From Misgurnus anguillicaudatus (lineage: Eukaryota > Chordata > Actinopteri > Cypriniformes > Cobitidae): a stretch of DNA of 64,000 nt. Position 1 is the first letter of the stretch; every line of letters starts with the position of its first letter. The stretch is from contig NW_027395283.1 in assembly GCF_027580225.2 (NCBI RefSeq), positions 7,568,501-7,632,500 on the forward strand, written 5' to 3'. The notes under the pieces were generated by a model that had not been told where the DNA came from, did no database searches, and saw only the letters and a program-made list of their open reading frames with translations. This document shows, piece by piece, positions 22,189 to 33,822 of the stretch. A program made the position numbers and the translations under genes.

Positions 22189-22941
22189 TTTAACTCTTTC
22201 GCCGCCATTGGCAAGTTAACTCATCAATTAAGAGAAATTGCTTCCCTGCCAATTATGATTTTTTTCCGGCAATACCATTATTATCCACCATATGGCGCTC
22301 CTAACCCAACTTTTGCAACCAGGAAGCAACCCCTCCAACAGTTCAGACACAGTGCATGTTTTGATCATTGTTCTGAATATGATATATAACTATGCATTCA
22401 GACCGCCACAAGTGAGAGCGTCAAAGTGGCCAGAAGTCATTCATTTTCAATGAAAGCCGGCGGCGAGCTCAGGCGAGCAGAGGCACGGCGCGTCATGTAC
22501 AGCGTGAGTGTCAAGGACAGTTGAAATCAGCTCAACTTCGGCGGCAACCAATCGGAAGGCAAAAATGTTCGGCTGCAACCAATCGGAAGGCGGAAACCGC
22601 CGCCTGAGAGGAGTTCAGAGAATGCATTCGAGCGTCAGAGCGTCCACTACACCTTTTTTTTTGCGTCGTTGGCAGGGCAGCCAGAGCTTTTATTGACCTC
22701 TCGCCGGTGGCGGTGTGAATGCACAGTAAGAAATGCAATATGCATTATACTTAAAATGTTGTATTTTTGACGAAACCCACCCATATTTGAGAGGTGATGA
22801 AAAGAGAACAAATGAAGGTGGGAGGTAGAAGTTAGTCTTTATATATTTAAAGAAGAACATTTTGTAGAAGGCATTAAATCATTAAAAATGCTGGAGCTTG
22901 ACTGGCAACTTTTTAAAAACCACTGGCGGGGAAAGGGTTAA
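22189..22941. mobile_element. TTAA-target MITE with nested smaller MITE
   Basis: The ends TTAACTCTTTCGCCGCCATTGG and (inverse) TTAACCCTTTCCCCGCCAGTGG are inverted repeats including TTAA. About 330 bp of the interior is a second fold-back element. Confidence 0.7.
22394..22722. mobile_element. Nested fold-back MITE, Harbinger-like ends
   Basis: The left end GCATTCAGACCGCCAC and the right end GTGGCGGTGTGAATGC are inverted repeats. The interior is GC-rich with repeated AACCAATCGGAAGGC units (22546 and 22576). No coding. The superfamily is uncertain because no clear target duplication was found. Confidence 0.55.
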
Positions 22942-23360
22942 TGTGCCACCACAGGGCTTTTTCACTTCACCTGTACTGTCTTTTACAGACTTTAATGTGA
23001 AATACACATTGAAATTAATTTGTATGTATTTCTGATTGTTTTGTTAATAAAGATCACAGACTAATTGAAGTATTTAGAGTTTTATGCCAGGTTTGTTTCT
23101 GTCCACACGCTCGCGTGTCATTTTGATTTGCTGCTCCGCCACATCAACGCATCATGAGAGATTTGTTAGCTTCCTGTTACACAGCCTAATTTATTTTGTT
23201 AATACAGAGCTAAACAAGACAAATGTCTTGTTATAAGGTATGAAGTCTAGTGGTTGACCGATATACTGCTGTTTTTTATTATCGGCCTCATTCAATAAAT
23301 CTTTCTGTTCTTTCTTTTTTTGTTCTAATAATATATATTTAACTTTAAGAAACAACCTCT
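22942..23360. other. Intronic, no recognisable feature
   Basis: AT-rich NLR-A intron sequence with no exon-like reading frame, repeat end or RNA gene that I can recognise. Confidence 0.5.
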
Positions 23361-23362
23361 TA

Positions 23363-23896
23363 GGGGCCAGTCACACCAAAAGCGTTTATGGCAGTTGCAG
23401 GCGCCTTTTTTGAATGATATTCTATGGGCAGGGCGCATTTGCGCGCTGTTTATGTGCGCAGAGCGCCTTGCGGTTTTTTGCCGCCTGCTGCGCACGCGTT
23501 TTTGAAGGAGCGCTGAGAGCGGAGAAGTGCCCGACGTCATTCGTCTCTTTCCATTGTCCAATCGAATGAGGGGAGAGGCGGGCCTTACGTTGGGGTGAGG
23601 GAAGTTTACAGTTGCTTTGAAGAACCGGACTCCACTCGCTCACTCTCTCCTGCGTGTTTCTGCAACTCTCACCCTCAAACAAGGTCAGAGCAAGTGTCCT
23701 ATTTTTAAAGTTTCTGCTAATATGACAGTTAACAGCAAAAGAGCGCTCACGCTTCAATATTTGATTGACAAGACAGCTGACTCTGTGGTTGTTTAGCAAT
23801 ATGAAAAGCCGCGTCGCACTGCTCTTTTTTAAAAAAGGCAGTGCGTCGCGCCTTGCGTTTGCAAGTGTTTAAAGTGCTTTTGGTGTGACTGGCCCC
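23363..23896. mobile_element. PIF/Harbinger-type MITE
   Basis: The perfect ends GGGGCCAGTCACACCAAAAGC and its inverse are flanked by TTA on each side (23360-23362, 23897-23899), as expected for the TWA target of PIF/Harbinger elements. The interior is GC-rich with many gcgc motifs and no transposase. Confidence 0.75.
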
Positions 23897-24092
23897 TTAC
23901 TAAGTAAAGTCATTTATTTGTTAATGGATTAGTCCATTTTCTTAAAATCCAGATAATTTACTCACCACCATGTCATCCAAAATGTTGATGTCTTTCTTTG
24001 TTCAGTCAAGAAGAAATTAAGTTTTTTGAGGAAAACATTCCAGGATTTTTCTCATTTTAATGGACTTCAATGGACCCCAACACTTAACAGTT

Positions 24093-24324
24093 TTAAAGGG
24101 AAAGTTCACCCAAAAATGAAAACTCATTTACTCACTCTCATGTTGTCTCATGTCTCAAACCCACATAAATTTCTTTGTTCTGATGACCACAAAGGTATAC
24201 ATGTTAAGGAATGTTTGAAACCAAACCGATCATGAACCCCATTCACTTCCATAGTAGGAAAAACAGGTTTGTAACAAAATGAGAGCGAGTAAATGATGAC
24301 AGAGTTTTCATTTTTGGATATTAA
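24093..24324. mobile_element. Short TTAAAGGG-type MITE
   Basis: The left end TTAAAGGGAAAGTTCACCC and the right part with AGTTTTCATTTTTGG match the family at 218-1782. The right terminus is degraded (ggatattaac instead of the full repeat). No coding. Confidence 0.55.
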
Positions 24325-24359
24325 CAAATGCAGTAATAAAGATAATCCCTTTAAATTTA

Positions 24360-24705
24360 GTTTAAAATTGCAGTTTCAAAGGACTCTAAATGATCTCAAA
24401 CGAGGCATAAGGGTCTTATCTAGCGAAACGATTGTCATTTTTGGCAAGAAAAAAAGCACTTTTAAACCACAATTTCTCATCTTCCTCCGGCTGTATTACA
24501 AGCCAGCGCGACCTCACGTAATACATCATCACATCAAGAGGTCACGGATGACGTATCGAAACTACGCTCCAGTGTTTACAAGTGTGGAGAAAGAGGAGCG
24601 TTCTGATGTTGTTGTGAATGATAAAAATGGTCTGCAAATGTACATTTCATAGATGTAACACGTGACCTTTCCTTAAGCAATTACGTGAGGTCGCGCTGGC
24701 TCTTC
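24360..24705. repeat. Dispersed repeat with inverted arms
   Basis: CCAGCGCGACCTCACGTAAT near 24503 is the inverse of ATTACGTGAGGTCGCGCTGG near 24681, with about 160 bp between. The 5' flank has a low-complexity stretch of conserved look (gaggcataagggtcttatc). This resembles a dispersed fish element, but I cannot classify it. Confidence 0.45.
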
Positions 24706-25047
24706 ACACAGCTTGAGGAAGAGCAACGGTAAAGCTCTGCACTGCATGAGACACACAGGTAATGTAGCCAAAATCACCTCGTAATGTTATATCAGCTCTT
24801 AGTTTAATGCCTTCCAGAAAATGCTCCTTTTTAAATATATAAACATACAATATATGAAATAAAAGAACAGACCCTCTGCTTTCAAACAAAAAAATCCATT
24901 TTATCCTACCTTCATGTGTTCTGTTTTTATCACCTCTCAAATATTTGTAGGTTTCAACAAAAACACCAAATTTTGAGCAAAAAGCTGAGATAAGTCCATT
25001 TTTGTGAAGGACTTTTGAAAGAGATCAGATGCAGAGCCATCTTTAAA

Positions 25048-26481
25048 CAGGGTTGCTGCAGGTTTCACAAAGTCAAATTTAAGACTTTTTAAAGGGACAC
25101 TTCACCCATTTGCATTAAGCTTTGAATAGTTAGAAACCCAGTCATGTTTTTGAATGGTCATGCATCATTCCCTCTGTTTCCCCTAAGACGGGAGAAATAC
25201 AGATTTCAGTGTTGCACTTCCTTCTTTCAATGATGTAAAAATCATCATTTTGCATCATTGAAAGAAGGAAGTCCTATATCTTTGTAGAGGGGGTGAGACT
25301 ACAAACACTCCTTTTCTCGGTCAAATAGGCACCAAATTCTAAATTAATGTTACATTTTGACTACAAATATGATCCGCTTTTAATAGAGATTAATGTTTCC
25401 ACGGGTGAAATGCTCCTTTAAGACCTTTTTAAGACCATTATGAGTGAAATTTAAGACCAACGCGACACAATGATCTCAGAAATTCTCAAAACATTATATA
25501 TTTTTTTTATTATATTTTTTTTTGGCAAATAAAATCCACTAATATGGGAAGATCAGTATGGTCAGCTGCTGATATGTGCCTTGTTAACATGTTTTACACT
25601 TTTTCCACCCATACGTTATATGCATAAATCGCATATTCGCCTCTCTAATTACACAATAAATAAATGAAAATGAAATTTACCATTAAATGGCTGTTTGTGG
25701 TTTGTTGTGTGTACCGGTAGCTAACAATTCCGTTTCTAAATCCGAAGGCTGTAGCCTCCAGAGGTCGCATTTGTAGGCTGCATACGTCATCAAGACTAGC
25801 AGTCATGGGAGTAAACGGTAAACGCGCATGGAGCAGTGATGTAAACAAGAGCTTCCTAAGTGAGAACTATGCAACACTAAAGTTGACTCGTTGTTGGTGG
25901 CTCGGGACTGGACGACCTGACTGTTTAAGTTGATTTTCAATAATCATTTTTTTTCACTTCTGGGTCCTCTGTTTCAGAACCTGGCAAATGCTCAGGTAAG
26001 CCACGGGCTAGTTGGTTAAATTAACACAGAAAAGATTTTTGCTTTTACAAAACTGCATTTAAGGTTTGTTTCTCCCCAAACCTAACAGTATACAGTCAGA
26101 TCACAACACCTGAAATAAAGCTTCTGGCATGATTTGCGTGGATTATAATAGCCTACATTTGTCTCCTCTTTAAAAAATAATGATTAAAAACTGGATTGAT
26201 ATGCGATTCATTGACGCGCGGAGTGCAGAACTTTTCCTTTTAGAGGTTCGCCCATCAAACACTTTCTTCCTCCGTCACTGATTAGTTCTACAGCATTTTA
26301 AATGACTATTTTATTTTTTTCCGGACAACGCTTTTCGGGAATAAACAGAGGTAAGAAATTTAAGACTTGGGTTAATTAAATTTAAGACATAGGATGAAAA
26401 TCTGGCCGTTTTTAAGACTTTTTATGGCCTTAAATTTAACTTTCTGAATTTTAGACTTTTTAAGACCACGCGGGAACCCTG
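25048..26481. mobile_element. Non-autonomous hAT-like element
   Basis: The ends CAGGGTTGCTGCAGG and (inverse) CAGGGTTCCCGCGTGG flank subterminal clusters of TTTAAGACTT/TTTTTAAGACC motifs on both sides. The flanks share TTAAA. A TTAA MITE is nested at 25089-25421. The 1.4-kb body has no transposase. Confidence 0.65.
25089..25421. mobile_element. TTAA MITE nested in the hAT-like element
   Basis: The ends TTAAAGGGACACTTCACCC and GGGTGAAATGCTCCTTTAA are imperfect inverted repeats with TTAA at both sides. The interior contains a hairpin in which TTCCTTCTTTCAATGATG pairs with a downstream inverse. A longer, rearranged relative lies at 31050-32262. Confidence 0.7.
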
Positions 26482-27174
26482 TTAAAACATACACGGACAT
26501 ACAGCTGTTTGCCCTAGGGCAATACTTCCGGTTTTTATAAGTTGCGGACCACCTGGTGGATAATAGCGGTATTGCAGATTGACGAGATATCTCGTCAATG
26601 GCGGGGAAATAGTCTCTTAAATAGTCTTTAAATAGTCTCTTAAGCCTGTAGCATTTAATAGTTTGCGCAGCTGATCTTCCTTTGGAAAATATAATTAAAA
26701 AGCTAACAACCATCAGGGTAAGGATGTCTAATTATGTGAATGTTTATTCTTTAAAATAAAAATAAATGTGCCTTATTGACCACAGAGTGTAGGCTATTCC
26801 TATTTGTTTTAAAGATATTTAATTATATAGACTGCTATGTACATAAGCTTTTATCACAGTCATGGCCCCTAGCAGAGTCAAGTGGAATAAGGAAAAAGTA
26901 AGTGCTCCAGACCAACCTTCCGAACGAATGACTTACAGAAGGGATACGTAACTAAGAACGGTTCGGGAAACACGTATTAATGATAAGGTACAGCTTAAGG
27001 TACAACTTAACAACGACGTAGAGCTAAGAAAGTTTCGGGGAACCCAGCCCTGGTTATTTGTAAAATAATGTTAATTTCATATATTCTTGTTAGAAATGTC
27101 TTTTGTTAGTTCTTGCTGAATAATAACAAAGCAGAGTTTTCCCTGAAGCTGGCATTATTGTAGAATGAAGAACG
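26482..27174. other. Intronic sequence, minor palindrome only
   Basis: A 17-bp palindrome-like motif TTGACGAGATATCTCGTCAA is at 26579. Otherwise there are only short chance reading frames. No exon or classified element is recognised. Confidence 0.45.
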
Positions 27175-27899
27175 GAGGGAATGCTGGTTTTTGCAAAATG
27201 CTGGTGCCGCCCCGCCAGGTGCATATATAAGCCACAGCTGCAGAATACGAAATTAGCTTCTTTTCGCTGAGAAAGTCGGGAGAGTGTGACCGGCATTGAC
27301 AGCAGGGAGCAGCACCTGTGGCGATGTGACGTGACGTCTCCGTTCCCTCCTTCAGGGAACAAGGGTTACATCCGTAACCGAGACGTTCCCTTTCAGTCGG
27401 TCACTACTACGTCACGTCGTGACCGACGAATTGGGAATCCCTACCAAAACGCCACTGAAGCTGACCTCTTCCAGTGTCTGCAAAAAGCCCTCCGGTTCCA
27501 CTTAAGGATATGGAGAATAGAATTTAAGGCAAAAGGCCGGGCACTAGATGTTCCTTTAACCCCACAGTAGTGCCAGCGACTGGGAAGCGCCCTACCTGAG
27601 CAGAATAGGAACGCTGCGGAAGCCACCGCCCCGTTTTAGAGCTAATGGTGGTCGAAAGTCAACCGTAGTTGAAGAAGACAGCCGTGGCTGTGTAAGCAAA
27701 GCAGTGCTCTGCTGAGGGAAATGTGGGCTAGTAGGATTAACCCCATGGAAAAATACTCACAAGGGAACCCTGTGTAGGGAACGCAATGTGGATGCCCGAG
27801 CCCAACACACAGGTTTGCGAGGATGCAGCTAGTGAGAGGCTGACAGCCGATGCTCCGCAACATCAGCTGCCAAGGCAGCGGAGGAAGGACAAATCAAAC

Positions 27900-28795
27900 C
27901 ATTACGCATTTTTGTCCAAAAGGCCTTCCATACTGACACTTATTGTGAAGCACCAGTCGAGGCGCAAGCCATGCGAGTCTGCGCAAGCCATGCGAGTCTG
28001 CTGACCACCATAACAGACAAAGAGCTGGTCTGAGGTCCTGAGGCTTTGCGTGCGATCCACGTAGAGTCGCAGTGCGCGTACGGGGCACAACAAAGCCATG
28101 GTTGGGTCTGCCTCCTCCAGGGGGCAGCGCTTACAAGCTCACCACCTGATCTTTAAGGGAGTGGTGGTAACTTTGGGCACGTAGCCTGCCCTGGGTCTAA
28201 GTGTTACGCTTGAGACATTAGGACCAAACTGAAGGCACGAATCGTCGACGGAGAATGCGTGTAGGTCCCCTACTCTCTTCACGGAGGCCAATGCGAGCAG
28301 GGTCATTGACAAAAACTTCAGACTCACCGACTGCAGAGGCTCAAATGGAGGTTCCTGCAGGGCTTTCAGCACCATGGACAGGTACCAAGGAGGAATAGAG
28401 GGAGGGCGCGAAGGGTTCAACCTTCGAGCTCCTCTTAAAAACCTAATAACTAGATCGTGCTGGCAGACCGATCTGCCGTTTATTAGAGAGTGATCTGCAG
28501 ATATGGCAGCAAAATCAACTTATTAATGGGGCATTCTAGGGGGTTTTTGTGTTGCAAAGAGCACCAGACGATGAACAGGTTATTTAAGCGTTTACGCGTG
28601 TCTAGTAGACAGCGCTCGCGCTGAAGTGATGGTGTTAGATACCGTTTGCGATAAATACCTAAACCTACCGCGCGCTCAGCAACAAACGTGGAGATACCAC
28701 AGGTCCGGGCGCAGGTGCCAACGTGCCAGGGAATCCGCCAGGGAGGGGCTGTCGAGAGGAGCATCAGTTCTGGAACCAATTCCTGGCCCTCCAGA
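27900..28795 (-). pseudogene. DIRS tyrosine recombinase remnant
   Basis: Minus-strand frames carry the DIRS recombinase: a DLWYLHV-like lead (near 28700), then RPPSIPPWYLSMVLKALQ, LALASVKRVGDLHAFSV with the first catalytic Arg, VTLRPRAGYVPK, and after a frame change LCPVRALRLYVDRTQ and QLFVCYGG. The enzyme class integrates circular DNA intermediates without making a target duplication. The frame is broken in several places, and the terminal catalytic Tyr region is not clearly readable, so the copy is inactive. Confidence 0.75.
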
Positions 28796-29465
28796 TAAAG
28801 TAATAAACTGGACTGATGATTTAAATGTTGTTTACTCACATGTGCGTTGTTAACTCTCCGGATTTTATGTTGCAGCACTCGTTCACTTCTCCACATGGAC
28901 TGTTTGTTTACAGGGTCGCGTGAGCAGCTACACTGCAGGTTCGACTTCATTTGGCGCTAAGCAGACCTCTTGGTGATGTCAAAGTACCACGAGAGCGATT
29001 CAAAGCAGATTTCTCCATGTGATAACTGGAATCACTCTCGCGGTACTTTGCTGTCACTCGCCTGTGGGTTCTCTGCTCCCCAGTCACTTTCGCGCCGCTA
29101 TAGTAATTTGATTTCATACGCCGATCAGATCACGCAGATACCTGCGTATCACGTATACTACATCACTGTTTATACTTTACATTTTCTGCGTTTCTGATGT
29201 CCTTTTCCTTTTTTAATTTCCGCTTCGCGCTCCCACTTAGCGTCTCATTTATTTCAGTTGTAGCAACGCCTTGCGTCCACTCAGCGAACCTTTGACCGAC
29301 CTCATGCGGACTGACCAATGAGGAGAGGTTCTAAACTTGATGTCCTCTCTTCATTGGTCAGTCTGCATGAGACTGACTCCGCTCACTCAACTCACATTCA
29401 AAGTCATAGGCAGCGCAGCGTCTCTCTGTGCAGCGCAAAAGCCCATGTTGACAGTTTGCAACCCC
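28796..29465. mobile_element. Unclassified insert inside the DIRS element
   Basis: Recombinase-side DIRS sequence stops at about 28795 and Gag-side sequence resumes at about 29466. The material between has different character: it contains the hairpin AAGTACCACGAGAGCGATTC with its inverse at 29028-29049, similar to hairpins near 890 and 38900. No terminal repeats or target duplication could be fixed, so it may be an insertion or a deletion filler. Confidence 0.4.
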
Positions 29466-30143
29466 TAGTGGCTCCACCAGCGAAGGAGGTGAGGGGTGAA
29501 GGCTGAACGGCCGCAGACAGCCGAGAATTCCATGTTTGAGTCAGCTCTTCTTGCCGACGGGAAAGAAAGGCACAGGAGGTGAGGACCGAGAGGCCCAAGC
29601 AGCCCCGAAGTACCAATCATGCAGACGGGCTGGTTCGGGAGGATGGGGGGGTTAACCCCTCCAACCCTACCGGTTCCACCGCTTGAGCGGGCACGGCCGC
29701 CATCTCCGGGTCGAACTCCGCCTTGGAGAGAAAAGGGGGGCCCCCTCTGATGCTGCTGAAGAGGCGGGACCAGAAGGAGGTCCAATGGATTCAGAAAAAA
29801 TCGTAGAACACGACTCTGCGGTCTCCATCAGAACCTCAACCGGCTGAGGACGAGGAGGCTGGGAGGTGGAGGACGCATCCCCCGACCTACTCAGCATAGT
29901 GATGCGAAGAGCGTCCTGCGAGCGGCTTGGCAGCCGCACCATGGCGGCATTCAGCACTGCAAAGGCGCGGACGTCGTTCCCGTAGAAACGACAGTTGTCT
30001 CCGCAATCCAAGAGGGTTATGCTCTCACAGAGAGAACAAAAACCCTCCACGAACGCAGCCTCGGCGTGCTCGATGTCCAAGCATGAAGACAGCGCTCGTG
30101 ACCATCTCTGGAACCCCTGTACTTCTCGCATCCAAGATCGCAT
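29466..30143 (-). pseudogene. DIRS Gag-like region
   Basis: The minus-strand frame from about 30143 reads through GFCSLCESITLLDCGD and VLNAAMVRLPSRSQDALRI, then a Ser/Pro/Arg-rich tail. Position (5' of the recombinase, just inside the promoter-bearing terminal repeat) and composition fit a DIRS ORF1. There is no ATG with clear context and the frame shifts near 29640. The call rests mainly on context. Confidence 0.5.
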
Positions 30144-30965
30144 GGACGAAAAGCTATCCTGAAAAGGACGCTGATCTCCGAATATACGAGAGAGTGGCTG
30201 CCTTTAACAAGACACAAAGCTCTCTGTATTACTCTTTTAGGGAAATCACTCAGCTGATGATGTGCACAGGGCGAGGCAACGCACACACTAAACTCAAAAC
30301 AAAAAAGATGCAGAGCAGTGGAATACTGCGAGTGTCCGCTGTGGTAGTACTGCTTGTCAACCAACTTCAGCTACCGTTCCCCAAAGAGCAAGCAGCTTCT
30401 CAGTAGCAGATAATGCCAGCTTTCGAAGCGAAAAAGCTAATTTGGTATTCTGCAGCTGCGGCTTATATACGCACCTGGCGTGGCGGCGCCAGCATTATGC
30501 AAATACCTCAATGCCAAGTTCATTGGCGTTTTTAGTAGTATATCGAAGCAGATTGGTCTCTCTAAGTGAGTTCCCAATTCGTCGGTCACGACGTGACGCC
30601 GTAGTGACCGACTGAAAGGGAACTTTGACCGATAGATTAAATATGGTTTTCTTTCTTCACAAAAATATGTCAAACTAAATAAAGAAGACATTCATATGCT
30701 GACTGCTCTTATTTTGTGTTTGGAGTCTTAAATGATGATAGTGTACTTTATGTCAAGTCCTTAAACTTTGAACTTCGCTTGGGGTTTCTGTAAGATCAAA
30801 CAGAACTGAATTCGTACTGACAATCGACTTGAAACACCAAAGATTTAACTCAGCATTCGCTCCGTGTGAGGTTTTAATGTTATTTTTCTGCAGGCGATTT
30901 TTGAAAACACTGTTTTCAACTTAAAAACACATATATTCAGAATAAAAGCTTGTTGTGGGTATTTC

Positions 30966-31095
30966 CTAATTATAAGCCTTTTATGAAATTGTGAAAAAAA
31001 AATGAGAGAGACACTTTACCGATTTTGAATGCAAATCGGTAAAGTGTCTCTTTAATTTTTTTTTCACAATTTCATAGAAGGCTTAAAATTAGGAA
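30966..31095. repeat. Long near-perfect inverted repeat (about 60-nt arms)
   Basis: Arm 1 (30966-31027) starts CCTAATTATAAGCC and includes GACACTTTACCGATTT. Arm 2 (31036-31095) is its inverse with only a few mismatches and an 8-10 nt loop. The inner part of the arms equals the end of the MITE family at 25089 (TTAAAG-GACACTT-ACC), so this is probably two terminal repeats joined head to head. Confidence 0.85.
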
Positions 31096-32262
31096 ATAGT
31101 AGCTTTGTATCATTAGGTCATGGCGTGTTTTTGAATGGCCGTGCATCATTCCCTCAGTTTCCCCTGAGACGGGAGAAATACAGTCAGTGTTGCACTTCCT
31201 TCTTTCAATGATGTAAAAATCTTCATTTTGTGTCATTGAAAGAAGGAACTGCTGTATCTTTGTCGAGGGTGTAGGACTACAGACACTCATTCCTCTTTTT
31301 TTAAGGTGGGGGATATGGGTGGGACCCACTCACGCTACAGACCTATTACAGATCAGTGGGTGGGACATACGAAAATACAGGAACATACCCGAAAAGAAAC
31401 AATCAGCCGCCATCTTTATGCTGAGCTAAGCTAAGCTAACAGACGATGTGGAGCAAGCCAGACTTCAGTACAATACAATACAGGGAAGAGATGCGGCGAG
31501 AACCCCAGGAGGACCCAGCAGCCTCTGCCTCTGATGTGAGAGGAGTCTGGACTGGCGCGAGCTTAGACAGACTAGTAGTGCCTGTAATCTCGCTGTGTGC
31601 CTTCTGTATGAAATATATGCATCAGATCAGGATATGAACGTTTGTGTGGTGAATGGTCACGGGGAAGAGAGGTACTTGTTTTGTTTGTTTCACAGATGCG
31701 TTTTGGCTCACGAGCACAGGCGCTGAGCCGGCGCGTCTGTGGAGTAAAAGTATTGTGCAGTGTACGTGTTTGTGTGCAGCATTTTCTTCTTTGGGATTAT
31801 TACAGGTTTGGCCAAGCACTCTCAAAAATAAATAAGAAACTGAGTGAAGCCTGCTCCTATGACAGAATTAGTTTATGTGGTGAACCAACCACCCAAGCTT
31901 TCTACCGTATATGGACAGCGGCGTCCTGGATACATATTTTAAAATCCTAAACTGGAAGCGACACCCAAAGCCTGTAGGGATAAAACGGACGTCTGACTAT
32001 TCTTTCTTATACTAACGTAGTGGCATGTATATACACAATAGCATACAGTTGAGCAGTGTTCTGGATTAGTGGGAGTGGCTTGCAGAGCTGTACATTGTGG
32101 GAGTTGTAGTTTCTCATACAAATGCACCCTAAAATCACATTCTGTCTTTTCTCGTTCAAATAGGTACCAAATTCTAAATTTTTGTTACATTTCGACTATG
32201 AATATAAATATGACCCACTTCCAATAAACATTAATGTTTCTACTGGTTAAATGTCCCTTTAA
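31050..32262. mobile_element. Long rearranged copy of the 25089 MITE family
   Basis: 31120-31290 aligns with 25138-25320 (ggccgtgcatcattccctc, then the ttccttctttcaatgatg hairpin). The right end (32140-32262, closing with tccctttaa) matches the right part of the short copy. About 830 bp (31310-32140) has no counterpart there and may represent the ancestral interior or an insert. The left terminus is folded into the inverted repeat at 30966. No protein is recognised. Confidence 0.55.
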
Positions 32263-32270
32263 GGGTGTCA

Positions 32271-32511
32271 TGATTTTCGAAATCGATCGAAATTAAGTCA
32301 CAACCTCGAACTCTGAATAAAAAAATGGAATTGTCGATACTGCCATACTGACCATATTTTCACTGGCAGCCTGACTCTATGGGTTCAAGGTCAAATATTA
32401 TATTTCATAAAAGTCTAGTCTAAAAATGGCCTAACAACCTGTTGAATTGAACCATGACCTTAGAATCAAAAATGTAATCGAATCGAGGATTTGGAGAATC
32501 GTGACACCCAT
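32271..32511. mobile_element. Small hAT-like MITE
   Basis: The ends GGGTGTCATGATTTTCG and (inverse) GGGTGTCACGATTCTCC are inverted repeats about 240 bp apart, with repeated tcgaatcg/atcgat-like inner motifs. Coding is absent. The target duplication is not clear. Confidence 0.55.
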
Positions 32512-32788
32512 ATTAAAAATTCATGAGTTCAAATATTATATTACTGTAAAATGCCCATCTCTACTGTGAATGTAACCTACTAATAAAACTTTATGACTTT
32601 TATTTACACTATTTTAATACAAAGACTGTAACTGAGTGTTTGTACAGATGTGTTTCTCTATGTGAACATGTGCTGTATAATAATGAAGATAACATTTACT
32701 AAACACAATCACAAGAATAATTTATCATCTCTTTAACAAAACACATCATCATATAAAAGCTATAATCATGTTTCACAGTGTTTTATAC

Positions 32789-32908
32789 CTGACAGCAGGA
32801 GATGTTGATTCTTTCTTAAAGTTGTTTGGTGGATTCATAGACACGTCACTCTTCATAGACACACAACTGAACTCTGGATTTGATCTCTTTCTCTTCTGAT
32901 GAGCTGAT
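32789..32908 (-). CDS. NLR-A N-terminal repeat exon, copy nearest NACHT
   Basis: This is a 120-bp phase 2-2 exon between GTTATAG (acceptor, 32909-32915) and CAG|GTATAA (32788). It encodes a 40-residue unit with the core FSCVSMKSDVSMNPP, then a Lys-rich end and STSPAV. Similar short repeats before FISNA-NACHT are known in zebrafish NLR groups. Their function is not established. It shares exon and intron sequence with the unit at 33823, showing tandem duplication of the whole exon-intron block. Confidence 0.82.
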
Positions 32909-32980
32909 CTATAACACACAACAATAATCCAGTTAAACAATTTAACAGAGAACTTGTACAGATGACGTGTCTCTCTATGT

Positions 32981-33687
32981 CAGTGTTTCTCAAACTTTTT
33001 CTGCCATTCCCCACTTTGGAGGTAGGGAAGGGTTCCGAGCCCCACCTGTACCCAATCGCCCCGACAAAATGGTATCAAGTAGGCTTTAGGTTTAACTGTT
33101 GAAATTTGTTCACGTCATATTTTAAAACATAACAGCATTAAACACTTTCAATAGAGAAATGTGCAAATGTATTATCACTTTGCATGAATTAAGACTTTGT
33201 TAAAAGTAAATAATAATGCAACTGTGTTTGCATTTTGTCTCTGACAAAAGTCATCATACTTTCTTTTTTGGCTGGCTTTTTGATTGATTAGGTCTACTAT
33301 CTGTCTTGGGTTTTCTCTGCTGGTACCGAATCTCCAGTTTTCTTTTCATTGTGTGCCACAAACTTATCCATTGTTAACTTTTATACCTGCTACCGCCTAT
33401 ACCACGTACCTCTCCACATTAAAGTTTTGGTTCCGCTTCAATGAACATTCCGACGTTAATTAATTCTTGTAGTAGCCTGGTTCCAAATGACATTTTCTTC
33501 ACAGTCTGATGTTGTTTTAAGTTAGGCCTATATTTTAAATGTGTTGTTTTGAGTGTATGTTCAATAAATAAAGGAGTTAATAGAGATGGGCACAAAAATT
33601 ACCAAATTTCCTCCCGTTTGTTATGCCCCACTTGTAATGTTCCTATTCCCCACCAGTGGGGCCCGCCCCACACTTTGAGAAACGCTG
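32981..33687. mobile_element. Non-autonomous hAT in the NLR-A exon cassette
   Basis: The ends CAGTGTTTCTCAAACT and (inverse) CAGCGTTTCTCAAAGT are flanked by an exact 8-bp duplication CTCTATGT (32973-32980, 33688-33695). The insertion sits in the intron between two repeat exons, and the neighbouring cassette at 33985 has the uninterrupted site. No coding. Confidence 0.93.
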
Positions 33688-33822
33688 CTCTATGTGAACA
33701 TGTGCTGTATAATAATGAAGATAACATTTACTAAACACAATCACAAGAATAATTTATCATCTCTTTAATAAAACACATCATCATATAAAAGCTATAATCA
33801 CATGTTTTAGAGTGTTTTATAC

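Larger units (their letters stand above)
27175..30623 (-). mobile_element. DIRS-type retrotransposon, internally deleted
   Basis: The right end (30571-30623) holds GTTCCCTTTCAGTCGGTCAC in inverse. The same block recurs inverted at 27384-27436. A second block with a TATATAAGCC promoter-like motif and CTGCAGAATAC at 30415-30500 is matched by an inverted copy at 27195-27265. This layout of inverted terminal repeats plus an internal complementary region is typical of DIRS elements. Gag-like and tyrosine-recombinase coding remain on the minus strand, but no reverse transcriptase/RNase H is visible. An unrelated insert sits at the deletion point. Confidence 0.78.

Noticed and set aside
24293..24652. 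119-residue plus-strand frame
   Set aside because: It overlaps a MITE end and the dispersed repeat with inverted arms, with no domain character or splice context.
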